Part shown: in pieces, positions 1 through 5,617 of the stretch | Layout: every line of letters starts with the position of its first letter | Position numbering within the stretch: position 1 is the first letter of the stretch | Source of the DNA: Gammaproteobacteria bacterium | Lineage (GTDB): Bacteria > Pseudomonadota > Gammaproteobacteria > Chromatiales > Chromatiaceae | NCBI GenBank assembly: GCA_006227775.1 | Contig: SBFV01000006.1 | Location: forward strand, 1-5,617 | Length of the DNA stretch: 5,617 bases | Direction of reading: 5' to 3' | Translations under genes and position numbers: made by a program | Notes under the pieces: model-generated | The model's input: the letters and a program-made list of their open reading frames with translations, nothing else | Told to the model about the DNA's origin: nothing | Database searches by the model: none

Positions 1-1
1 G

Positions 2-1114
2 GTCCCCCCAACCCCCCCCCAGCCCGCGGGCAAAATCTCCCTGGTGAGCCTGGGTCCCGGGGCCTTGGAGCACATGACCCTGCGCGCCCGCCAGGCGATC
101 GCTGACGCCGAGGTGGTGATCGGATACGCCACCTACCTCAAGCTGATCCCGGACCTGCTGGTCGGGAAGGAGGTCATCCGCAAGGCCATGACCGAAGAGC
201 TGGACCGGAGCCTGGAGGCCTGGGAGCAGGCAAGGCGCGGGCGGCGCGTGGCCCTGGTCTCCTCCGGCGACATCGGCGTCTACGGCATGGCCGGGCCGAC
301 CTACGAGGTGCTGCTGCGGGCCGGCTGGCGCCCGGGAGAGGGGGTCGAGGTGGAGGTCATCCCCGGCTGCACCGCCCTCGCCGCCTGCGCCTCCCTGGTC
401 GGGGCACCCCTGACCCATGACTTCTGTTCCATTTCCCTGTCCGACCTCCTCACCCCCTGGCCGGTCATCGCCCGTCGCCTCGCGGCGGCCGCCCAGGGGG
501 ACTTCGTCATCGCCCTCTACAACCCCAAGAGCGGCAAGCGCACCGAACAGATCCTCGCGGCCCAGCGCATCCTGTTGCGCCATCGGGCGCCGGAGACCCC
601 GGTGGCCATCGTCAGGGCCGCCTACCGCGAAGGCCAGGCCATCCAGCTCAGCCGGCTGGACGCCTTCGCCGACCGCCCCATCGGCATGCTCACCACCCTG
701 CTCATCGGCAACGCCAGTACCTATGTCCAGGACGGTCTCATGGTCACCCCGCGCGGCTACGCCAACAAGTACCAGGACCTGACCGGCTTTGCCCGCCCGG
801 GGGAAAGGGCCGGCCGCTCCCTCAGCCTGGGCCTGGAGGGCTGGCGGGATGCCATCCGCGCCCACTGGCAGGGATCTCCCGCGGTCTCGCTTGAGGAACT
901 GGCGGCACTCTTCGATACCTCCATCGCGGAGGTGCTGGCGATCATCGGGGAGGAGGCCCCCGGGATCTCCGCCTCGGCTTCAGGCGGCCAGGCCCCCACC
1001 CCTGATCCTGGGGTGCCAAAGCCGGATCCCCTGGCCTCAGCCCCGGTTCTACCGGCCTCAAATCGGGATTCCCCGGCCTCAGCCCCGGATTCACCGCCCC
1101 CCACCCCAGCATGA
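2..1114 (+). CDS. cobJ: Precorrin-3B / cobalt-factor III C17-methyltransferase, 5'-partial, with C-terminal extension
   Basis: This enzyme transfers a methyl group from S-adenosylmethionine to C17 of the tetrapyrrole and drives ring contraction in corrin synthesis, in the cytoplasm. The SAM-binding GPG loop lies at bases 47-61 (SLGPG). SSGDIGVYGMAG is at 260-295, the THDFCSISLSDLLTPWPVI signature at 413-469, LYNPKS at 515-532 and VQDGLMVTPRGY at 725-760, so the core domain of about 245 residues is whole. A GTG at 44 is not the true start: it would cut off the first beta strand (KISLV, bases 32-46), and the frame is open to the left edge through a Pro-rich stretch (VPPTPPQPAG). The start lies outside, either nearby or in an upstream fused domain such as CbiG, a fusion known in other bacteria. 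About 115 residues follow the core: a helical part (around 810-955), then a Pro/Ala/Ser tail. The motifs resemble CbiH (anaerobic route) more than aerobic CobJ. The stop overlaps the cbiB start in ATGA. Confidence 0.94.
   Translation, partial: VPPTPPQPAGKISLVSLGPGALEHMTLRARQAIADAEVVIGYATYLKLIPDLLVGKEVIRKAMTEELDRSLEAWEQARRGRRVALVSSGDIGVYGMAGPTYEVLLRAGWRPGEGVEVEVIPGCTALAACASLVGAPLTHDFCSISLSDLLTPWPVIARRLAAAAQGDFVIALYNPKSGKRTEQILAAQRILLRHRAPETPVAIVRAAYREGQAIQLSRLDAFADRPIGMLTTLLIGNASTYVQDGLMVTPRGYANKYQDLTGFARPGERAGRSLSLGLEGWRDAIRAHWQGSPAVSLEELAALFDTSIAEVLAIIGEEAPGISASASGGQAPTPDPGVPKPDPLASAPVLPASNRDSPASAPDSPPPTPA
1032..1094 (+). repeat. Three imperfect 21-base tandem repeats in the 3' end of cobJ
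   Basis: The three units are 1032-1052, 1053-1073 and 1074-1094. Each begins with YGGCCTCA and carries a GG-TTC core near its end. A weaker copy may precede them at 1011-1031 (14 of 21 bases match unit 2). The period is seven codons, so the frame is kept, and the protein reads LASAPVL, PASNRDS, PASAPDS. It forms the disordered tail of the methyltransferase just before the cbiB start. The likely origin is local slippage or duplication in GC-rich DNA; no function is evident. Confidence 0.75.
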
Positions 1115-2031
1115 GCCCTCTCCTCGCCTACGCTCTCATACCCCCCCTGGCCTTGGCCCTGGATGCCTGGTGGGGGGAGCCGCGTCGCCTGCATCCCCTG
1201 GTCGGTTTCGGCAACCTGACCCTGGCCCTGGAAAACCGCCTCCATGACGACAGCCGCGGACGCGGCGCCCTGGCCCTCGCCATCCTGGTCCTGCCCCCCC
1301 TCCTCCTCGTCGCCTGGCTGGGGGTCTGGCTGGGTGGCTGGCCCTGGGGCACCGCCCTGGACCTGCTGGTGCTCTATTTCGCGATCGGCTGGCGCAGCCT
1401 GGAAGACCATGCCCGCCGGGTGGGGGAGGCCCTGACCGGCGGCGACCTGCCGGGGGCCCGCCGGGCGGTGAGCAACCTCGTCAGCCGCGATACGGCGGAT
1501 CTGGACGCGCCGGGCGTCGCCCGCGCGGCGGTCGAATCCGTCCTGGAAAATGGCAACGACGCCATCTTTGGCGCCCTGTTCTGGTTCCTGGTCGCCGGGG
1601 CCCCCGGCGCCATCCTCTACCGGCTGACCAATACCCTGGACGCCATGTGGGGCTATCGGACCCCGCGCTACCGCCACTTCGGCTGGGCGGCGGCGCGCCT
1701 GGACGACCTGCTCAACTGGGCACCGGCCCGGCTGACGGCCCTCGCCTATGCCCTGGTCGGTCACTTCCGTCCCGCCCTGGCCTGCTGGCGCACCCAGGGG
1801 AGGCGCTGGAAAAGCCCCAACGCCGGTCCCGTCATGGCGGCCGGCGCCGGCAGCCTGGGCATCCTGCTGGGGGGGGCGGCCAGCTATCACGGGGCCATAC
1901 AGGGCCGCCCCCCCCTGGGACTGGGGCGGCCAGCGCGAGCGGAGGATATCTTCCGTGCCCTGCGGCTGATCCGGCATGCCCTGGCCCTGTGGCTGGTCAT
2001 AGTCCCGCTCCTGGCGCTGGCGCTGTCATGA
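1111..2031 (+). CDS. cbiB: Adenosylcobinamide-phosphate synthase CbiB (integral membrane)
   Basis: CbiB joins adenosylcobyric acid to (R)-1-amino-2-propanol phosphate, giving adenosylcobinamide phosphate at the inner membrane (named CobD in the Pseudomonas scheme). The 306-residue length is normal and the protein is complete. Family motifs appear in order: LDAWWGEP (17-24), HPLVGFG (28-34), SRDTADLD (125-132), VESVLENGNDAIFGALFW (141-158), NTLDAMWGYRTPRY (174-187), FGWAAARLDDLLNW (190-203) and SPNAGPVMAAGAG (235-247). Hydrophobic, probably membrane-spanning stretches lie at about 4-19, 52-77, 81-93, 152-170 and 287-305. The family usually has ESVAEN and SPNAGWP, so the Leu and the PV here are mild departures. 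The ATG at 1111 shares ATGA with the cobJ stop. The upstream bases are C-rich without a Shine-Dalgarno, which suggests translational coupling. The stop overlaps the next gene in the same way. Confidence 0.96.
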   Translation: MSPLLAYALIPPLALALDAWWGEPRRLHPLVGFGNLTLALENRLHDDSRGRGALALAILVLPPLLLVAWLGVWLGGWPWGTALDLLVLYFAIGWRSLEDHARRVGEALTGGDLPGARRAVSNLVSRDTADLDAPGVARAAVESVLENGNDAIFGALFWFLVAGAPGAILYRLTNTLDAMWGYRTPRYRHFGWAAARLDDLLNWAPARLTALAYALVGHFRPALACWRTQGRRWKSPNAGPVMAAGAGSLGILLGGAASYHGAIQGRPPLGLGRPARAEDIFRALRLIRHALALWLVIVPLLALALS

Positions 2032-3128
2032 AGCGTCATCCTCCATCATCCTCCGGCCTGGAGACCGCCGGATCAGGAGACGGCGGGCTCATCCCCCATG
2101 GGGGTCGGCTGCGTGAGGCGGCGGTCCGCTACGGCATCCCGCTGGAGCGCTGGTTGGATCTGTCCACCGGCATCAATCCCGACGGCTGGCCGGTACCCTC
2201 GGTGCCGGCGGCGGTCTGGTCGCGTCTGCCGGAAGAGGAGGACGGCCTGGAGGAGAGCGCCAGGTCCTATTACGGCGGCCGTCACCTGCTCCCGGTCGCC
2301 GGCTCCCAGGCGGCCATCCAGGCCCTGCCCAGACTGCGACCGCCCTCGCGGGTGGCCGTCCTGGCCCCGAGCTACGCCGAGCACGCCGCCGCCTGGCGCG
2401 CCGCCGGCCATCAGGTGACGGCCCTGGGGGCGGGGGACTTGACGGACTCCCGCGCCGCCGCGACCCTCGGGACCCGCGACGTCCTGGTGCTGATCCATCC
2501 CAACAACCCGACCGGGGTCCGCTTTTCCCCGGCGCGACTGCTGGACTGGCACCAGCGCCTGGCCGCGCGCGGTGGCTGGCTGGTGGTGGACGAGGCCTTC
2601 ATGGACCCGACCCCGGACCAGAGCCTGTGCCCTCAGGCCCAGGGTCCCGGCCTGGTCGTTTTGCGCTCCCTGGGCAAGTTTTTCGGCCTGGCGGGGGCCC
2701 GCCTGGGGTTCGTCTGCGCCGCGCCGGAACTGCTGGGCGCCCTGCACCGCCTGTTGGGTCCCTGGACGGTCAACGCCCCCGCCCGCTGGGTGGCCCGGGC
2801 CGCCCTGGCGGACGGCGACTGGCAGGGGCGCGCCCGTCCCCGCCTGACCGCCGCCGGGGAGCGCTTGCGGGCCCTGCTCCGGCGCCACGGGCTCGAACCC
2901 CAGGGTGGCTGCGCCCTCTTTCAATGGGTCCCTGACCCACGGGCGCCCGATCTTCACCGGGCCCTGGCGCGCCAGGGGGTCCTGACCCGACTTTTCGCGG
3001 AACCCGCCAGCCTGCGCTTCGGCCTGCCCGGCGCGGAAGGGGATTGGTCCAGGCTCGATCAGGCGTTGTCGCTGGCCCTGGCCCGCGGCGGGCCGGCCTG
3101 GGCGGTTAGCGGCCAGCGCCACCCCTGA
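2028..3128 (+). CDS. cobD: L-threonine-O-3-phosphate decarboxylase (PLP-dependent)
   Basis: This cytoplasmic enzyme decarboxylates L-threonine phosphate to (R)-1-amino-2-propanol phosphate, the linker that CbiB attaches to cobyric acid (Salmonella CobD, Pseudomonas CobC). The fold is aminotransferase class I/II. The N-terminal HGG (34-36), WLDLSTGINP (42-51), HPNNPTG (157-163), LVVDEAFMD with the cofactor Asp188, and SLGKFFGLAGARLGF with the Schiff-base Lys217 and Arg225 are all present. Arg330 in LRFGLP fits the carboxylate-binding arginine of the family. The length, 366 residues, is normal. The frame stays open upstream inside cbiB to 1647, but ATG 2028 is chosen because it gives an ATGA overlap with cbiB and leaves about 30 residues before HGG. 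Those residues are Ser/Pro/Gly-rich and look disordered. No clear Shine-Dalgarno is seen, so coupling to cbiB is likely. Confidence 0.94.
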   Translation: MKRHPPSSSGLETAGSGDGGLIPHGGRLREAAVRYGIPLERWLDLSTGINPDGWPVPSVPAAVWSRLPEEEDGLEESARSYYGGRHLLPVAGSQAAIQALPRLRPPSRVAVLAPSYAEHAAAWRAAGHQVTALGAGDLTDSRAAATLGTRDVLVLIHPNNPTGVRFSPARLLDWHQRLAARGGWLVVDEAFMDPTPDQSLCPQAQGPGLVVLRSLGKFFGLAGARLGFVCAAPELLGALHRLLGPWTVNAPARWVARAALADGDWQGRARPRLTAAGERLRALLRRHGLEPQGGCALFQWVPDPRAPDLHRALARQGVLTRLFAEPASLRFGLPGAEGDWSRLDQALSLALARGGPAWAVSGQRHP

Positions 3129-3201
3129 TCGATCCCCCGCTGACCGAGACTCGCGCCGCCTGGTCACCCTAATCCCCTCAACCCAGCCCACGCCTTTGTT
3201 C
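3129..3201 (+). other. Gap between cobD and cobQ, no clear signal
   Basis: This is the only real gap between the genes of the operon. A weak inverted repeat (TGACC 3141-3145 with GGTCA 3162-3166) is present, but it has no T-run and is too short to call a terminator. I see no convincing -35/-10 pair and no purine-rich Shine-Dalgarno before the cobQ start. The simplest reading is that the operon transcript runs through. Confidence 0.5.
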
Positions 3202-5484
3202 ATGCCGCTCCATCACCCTCAGACACCGCAAGCCGGAGAACCCACGCCAGCCTCCCAGACGCGGTACCCCCTCCTCCACCCGGATCCGCTCCCGCGGGCG
3301 CGGACCCTCATGGTTCAGGGCACGACCTCGGATGCCGGCAAGAGCCTGCTGGTCACGGCCCTGGGCCGCTGGCTGGCCCGGCGCGGGGTGCGCGTCGTCC
3401 CCTTCAAGCCGCAGAACATGGCCCTCAACAGCGCCGTCACCCGCGACGGCGGGGAGATCGGCCGCGCCCAGGCGGCCCAGGCCCGGGCCTGTGGCCTGGA
3501 GCCCCATACCGACATGAATCCGGTGCTGCTCAAGCCCAATACCGATACCGGCGCCCAGGTCATCCTCCAGGGCAAGGCCGTCGCCACCCTGGATGCCCGC
3601 GCCTACCAGGATTACAAGGCCGTGGCCCGCGCCGCCGTCCTCGACTCCTACCAGCGCCTGGCCAGTCAATACGAGGTGGTCCTGGTGGAGGGCGCCGGCT
3701 CCCCCGCCGAGATCAACCTGCGCGCCAACGATATCGCCAACATGGGCTTCGCCGAGGCCGTCGATTGCCCGGTGATCCTCATCGCCGACATCGACCGTGG
3801 CGGTGTCTTCGCCCACCTGGTCGGTACCCTGGAACTGCTGAGTCCCAGCGAGCGGGCGCGGGTCCAGGGCTTCGTCATCAACCGCTTCCGCGGCGACCTG
3901 GCCCTGTTGCGGCCCGGGCTGGACTGGCTGGAGCGGCGCACCGGCAAGCCCGTGCTCGGCGTCCTGCCCTTCATGCCCGGTCTGGTGCTGGAGGCCGAGG
4001 ACGGGTTGGCGCGCCCCCCCTCCCGCCCGGACGCCGGCCGGGGACCCCGGGACCAGGGCGGTGAGGGACCCCTGCGCATCCTGGTGCCGACCCTGCCCCG
4101 CCTCAGCAATCGCACCGATTTCGATCCCCTCTGCCTGCATCCCCAGGTACGGCTGGACTTCATTGGCCCCGGCCAGGACATCCCCCCCGCCGACCTGATC
4201 ATTCTGCCGGGTTCCAAGAGCGTGCGGGGGGACCTTGACTGGCTGCGCTCCCAGGGCTGGGAGGAGGCGATCCGGCGGCACCTGCGCTATGGCGGTAAGG
4301 TCATCGGTATCTGCGGCGGCTACCAGATGCTTGGCCGATGGGTCCACGATCCCCTCGGTCTGGAGGGAGCGCCAGGGTCCAGCCCAGGCCTGGGCCTCCT
4401 CGACCTGGAGACGACCCTGGCGCCGGAAAAGCAATTACGCAACGTCCGGGGCCACCTCGCGCTGGATGGGAATCCCGCGACGGGTGCAGCCGTTGCCGGC
4501 TACGAAATCCACGCAGGCGTGACCCAGGGTCCGGATCTGGCCTTGCCGGCACTCCATCTGAGCCAGGGACCCGACGGTGCCCGCGGCCCTGATGGACAGG
4601 TGGTGGGTACCTATGTGCATGGCCTCTTCGACTCCCCGCCCGCTCTGGCCGCCCTCCTCGCCTGGGCCGGTCTGACGGCGCCGGAACCCAGCGATTACCA
4701 GGTCCTGCGCGAGGCGACCTTCGACCGCCTGGCCGACGCGGTCGACCGGCATTTGGATGATCGCTGGCTGAGCGCCTTGCAAGGGATAGCTCGGTGGGCA
4801 GGGGACGGCCTGGGGCCAATGAACGCCATCGGGGCGGAGAATGGTATGAGCAAGGAAGAGGACGGAGTGGCTGCAGTGGCTGAGGATAGCCTGGGACAGG
4901 ATGACGATTCAGCGGTGGCGGACATCCCCGTGACCCAATCGGCTTACCGCGCCCTGATCCTCGGCGGCGCGCGCTCCGGTAAGAGTCGCCTGGCGGAAGA
5001 GATGGCGCTGGCGTGGGGAATCCCGGTCACCTATATCGCCACCGCCACCGCCGGGGACGAGGGCATGGCGGCCCGCATCGCCGTCCATCGTGCCCGGCGC
5101 CCGACACACTGGCGCCTTGTGGAGGAGCCCCTCCATCTTGCCGCGGCCCTGAAGGCTAACGCCAGGGCCGGCCACTGTCTGCTGGTCGATTGCCTCACCC
5201 TCTGGCTCACCAACCTGCTCCTGAGCCCCGATGGGCAGGCGCTGGAGCGGGAGCGCGCCGATCTGCTGGCGACCCTGCCGCGGCTGCCGGGCCGGATCAT
5301 CCTGGTCAGCAACGAAACCGGTCTGGGGATCATGCCCCATGGGGAACTCAGCCGTCGCTTTGGTGACGCCGCCGGTCAGTTGCATCAGGACCTGGCCCCC
5401 CGGTGCGACAAGGTCATCCTCGCCATCGCCGGACTGCCCCTCGACCTCAAGGGGGGTATCGGAACGGGGCCTCTACTGCCATGA
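3202..5484 (+). CDS. cobQ-cobU: Fused cobyric acid synthase (CobQ/CbiP) and adenosylcobinamide kinase/guanylyltransferase (CobU/CobP)
   Basis: One unbroken frame of 760 residues holds two cytoplasmic enzymes. Residues about 35-520 are CobQ, the glutamine- and ATP-dependent amidase of the b, d, e and g side chains. Its P-loop-like GTTSDAGKS is at 40-48, then FKPQNMALNS, and DIDRGGVFA from 196. A glutaminase domain starts near 291, with nucleophile Cys371 in ICGGYQ and His473 in YVHGLFD. Residues about 580-760 are a full CobU, which phosphorylates adenosylcobinamide and transfers GMP to it: GGARSGKS with Lys594, RIAVHRARRPTHW with His629 matching the GMP-accepting His46 of Salmonella CobU, LVDCLTLWLTNLL, and VSNETGLGIMPHG. 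The linker (about 521-580) is flexible and acidic. ATG 3202 is preferred over TTG 3196; neither has a Shine-Dalgarno. The domain itself begins near residue 35 and no other in-frame start lies between, so the Pro-rich N-terminal tail seems real. The two activities flank the CbiB step. Confidence 0.95.
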   Translation: MPLHHPQTPQAGEPTPASQTRYPLLHPDPLPRARTLMVQGTTSDAGKSLLVTALGRWLARRGVRVVPFKPQNMALNSAVTRDGGEIGRAQAAQARACGLEPHTDMNPVLLKPNTDTGAQVILQGKAVATLDARAYQDYKAVARAAVLDSYQRLASQYEVVLVEGAGSPAEINLRANDIANMGFAEAVDCPVILIADIDRGGVFAHLVGTLELLSPSERARVQGFVINRFRGDLALLRPGLDWLERRTGKPVLGVLPFMPGLVLEAEDGLARPPSRPDAGRGPRDQGGEGPLRILVPTLPRLSNRTDFDPLCLHPQVRLDFIGPGQDIPPADLIILPGSKSVRGDLDWLRSQGWEEAIRRHLRYGGKVIGICGGYQMLGRWVHDPLGLEGAPGSSPGLGLLDLETTLAPEKQLRNVRGHLALDGNPATGAAVAGYEIHAGVTQGPDLALPALHLSQGPDGARGPDGQVVGTYVHGLFDSPPALAALLAWAGLTAPEPSDYQVLREATFDRLADAVDRHLDDRWLSALQGIARWAGDGLGPMNAIGAENGMSKEEDGVAAVAEDSLGQDDDSAVADIPVTQSAYRALILGGARSGKSRLAEEMALAWGIPVTYIATATAGDEGMAARIAVHRARRPTHWRLVEEPLHLAAALKANARAGHCLLVDCLTLWLTNLLLSPDGQALERERADLLATLPRLPGRIILVSNETGLGIMPHGELSRRFGDAAGQLHQDLAPRCDKVILAIAGLPLDLKGGIGTGPLLP
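4836..4848 (+). promoter_or_regulatory. Possible internal ribosome binding site and ATG for free CobU
   Basis: GGAGA at 4836-4840 is followed after five bases by ATG 4846, in frame with the fusion gene. It lies in the linker, after the CobQ domain and before the CobU P-loop. Initiation here would give a 212-residue protein: a linker remnant of about 34 residues plus the complete CobU domain, close to the usual size of free CobU. It is the best Shine-Dalgarno I see at any candidate start in the window. Whether it is used is inference; a second in-frame ATG at 4819 has a poorer upstream sequence. Confidence 0.35.
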
Positions 5485-5617
5485 TCCCTCTGCCTGGCCC
5501 AACAACCCGTTCAGGCCAAACGGCCAACTCCGCCCCGGCAGAGGTCCTGATCAGTCAATTCCCCTGATTTGCCTTCGCCTCCACCAGGAATGACGTCCAT
5601 CGTGAATCCCGAGCATC
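5485..5617 (+). other. Region after cobQ-cobU, no supported gene
   Basis: The ATG at 5481 overlaps the fusion-gene stop as ATGA but opens only 28 codons (stop at 5565-5567). The peptide (MIPLPGPTTRSGQ...) resembles nothing I recognise. Near the edge, ATG 5590 starts MTSIVNPEH and stays open to the end. AGGA (5586-5589) directly abuts it, which is too close for a normal ribosome binding site; GTG 5602 in the same frame is an alternative. This may be the start of the next gene, for which cobT, cobS or cobC would fit the context, but nine codons cannot show it. Confidence 0.4.
5487..5544 (+). repeat. Nested inverted repeat just after cobU
   Basis: CCTCTGCC (5487-5494) is perfectly complementary to GGCAGAGG (5537-5544). 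After one mismatch two more pairs extend the stem inward (GG 5496-5497 with CC 5534-5535). The enclosed loop contains a second small hairpin, GGCC-AAAC-GGCC (5514-5525). In RNA this could fold as a two-tier structure straight after the stop codon. No T-run follows, so it is not a classical intrinsic terminator. It could protect or attenuate the transcript, or be chance in GC-rich DNA. Confidence 0.4.

Noticed and set aside
44..46. GTG as start codon of the methyltransferase
   Set aside because: It would remove the conserved first beta strand KISLV, and the frame is open upstream to the window edge.
757..1977. Long open frame on the minus strand (406 codons) opposite cobJ and cbiB
   Set aside because: It is Gly/Gln/Pro-rich with no recognisable motif and lies opposite two strongly supported genes. 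Long antisense frames are expected at this GC content.
1647..2027. Upstream extension of the cobD frame by 127 codons
   Set aside because: It lies entirely within the cbiB coding region, translates to Pro/Gly-rich noise, and ATG 2028 gives the normal family length with an ATGA overlap.
3129..3201. Cobalamin riboswitch or terminator before cobQ
   Set aside because: The gap is only 73 bases, too short for a cobalamin riboswitch, and has no strong hairpin with a T-run.
3178..4434. Long open frame on the minus strand (418 codons) opposite cobQ
   Set aside because: Low-complexity Gly/Ala/Gln composition with no family motif; it is the codon shadow of cobQ.
2093..5344. Palindromes CCCCCATGGGGG (2093-2104) and CCCCATGGGG (5335-5344) as paired operator sites
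   Set aside because: Each encodes a Pro-His-Gly in a conserved motif (HGG of CobD, MPHG of CobU), so protein constraint and GC-rich codon use explain them.

Overview
The window is a compact, all-plus-strand cobalamin (vitamin B12) biosynthesis operon from a very GC-rich bacterium. The long GC-rich antisense frames are shadows. Gene content and protein style suit a high-GC proteobacterium, perhaps a gammaproteobacterium of the purple-sulfur type. That placement is an inference from general resemblance and is weak. No rRNA, tRNA, mobile element, CRISPR array or cobalamin riboswitch is visible.

Layout from left to right: (1) the 3' part of a corrin-ring C17-methyltransferase gene (cobJ/cbiH), open at the left edge, with an extra C-terminal region ending in a Pro/Ala/Ser tail built on a 21-base repeat; (2) cbiB, the membrane adenosylcobinamide-phosphate synthase; (3) cobD, the PLP-dependent threonine-phosphate decarboxylase; (4) after a 73-base gap, one long gene that joins cobyric acid synthase (CobQ/CbiP) to adenosylcobinamide kinase/guanylyltransferase (CobU/CobP) through a flexible acidic linker; (5) about 130 bases at the right edge with a nested inverted repeat and no gene I can support. 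cobJ/cbiB and cbiB/cobD each overlap by the four bases ATGA, and the fusion gene also ends in ATGA, so translational coupling seems to be the main expression strategy. Recognisable Shine-Dalgarno sequences are nearly absent at the gene starts.

How the genes work together: the methyltransferase acts in ring contraction during corrin construction. CobQ amidates the finished corrin to adenosylcobyric acid. CobD makes (R)-1-amino-2-propanol phosphate from L-threonine phosphate. CbiB joins these two products into adenosylcobinamide phosphate, and CobU activates that to adenosylcobinamide-GDP for nucleotide loop assembly. Genes 2 to 4 therefore cover consecutive late steps. CobS, CobT, the corrinoid adenosyltransferase and the a,c-diamide synthase are not in the window.

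This is a known pathway rather than a new system. The points most worth following are the CobQ-CobU fusion, a good ribosome binding site and ATG inside its linker that could also yield free CobU, and the unexplained C-terminal extension of the methyltransferase.
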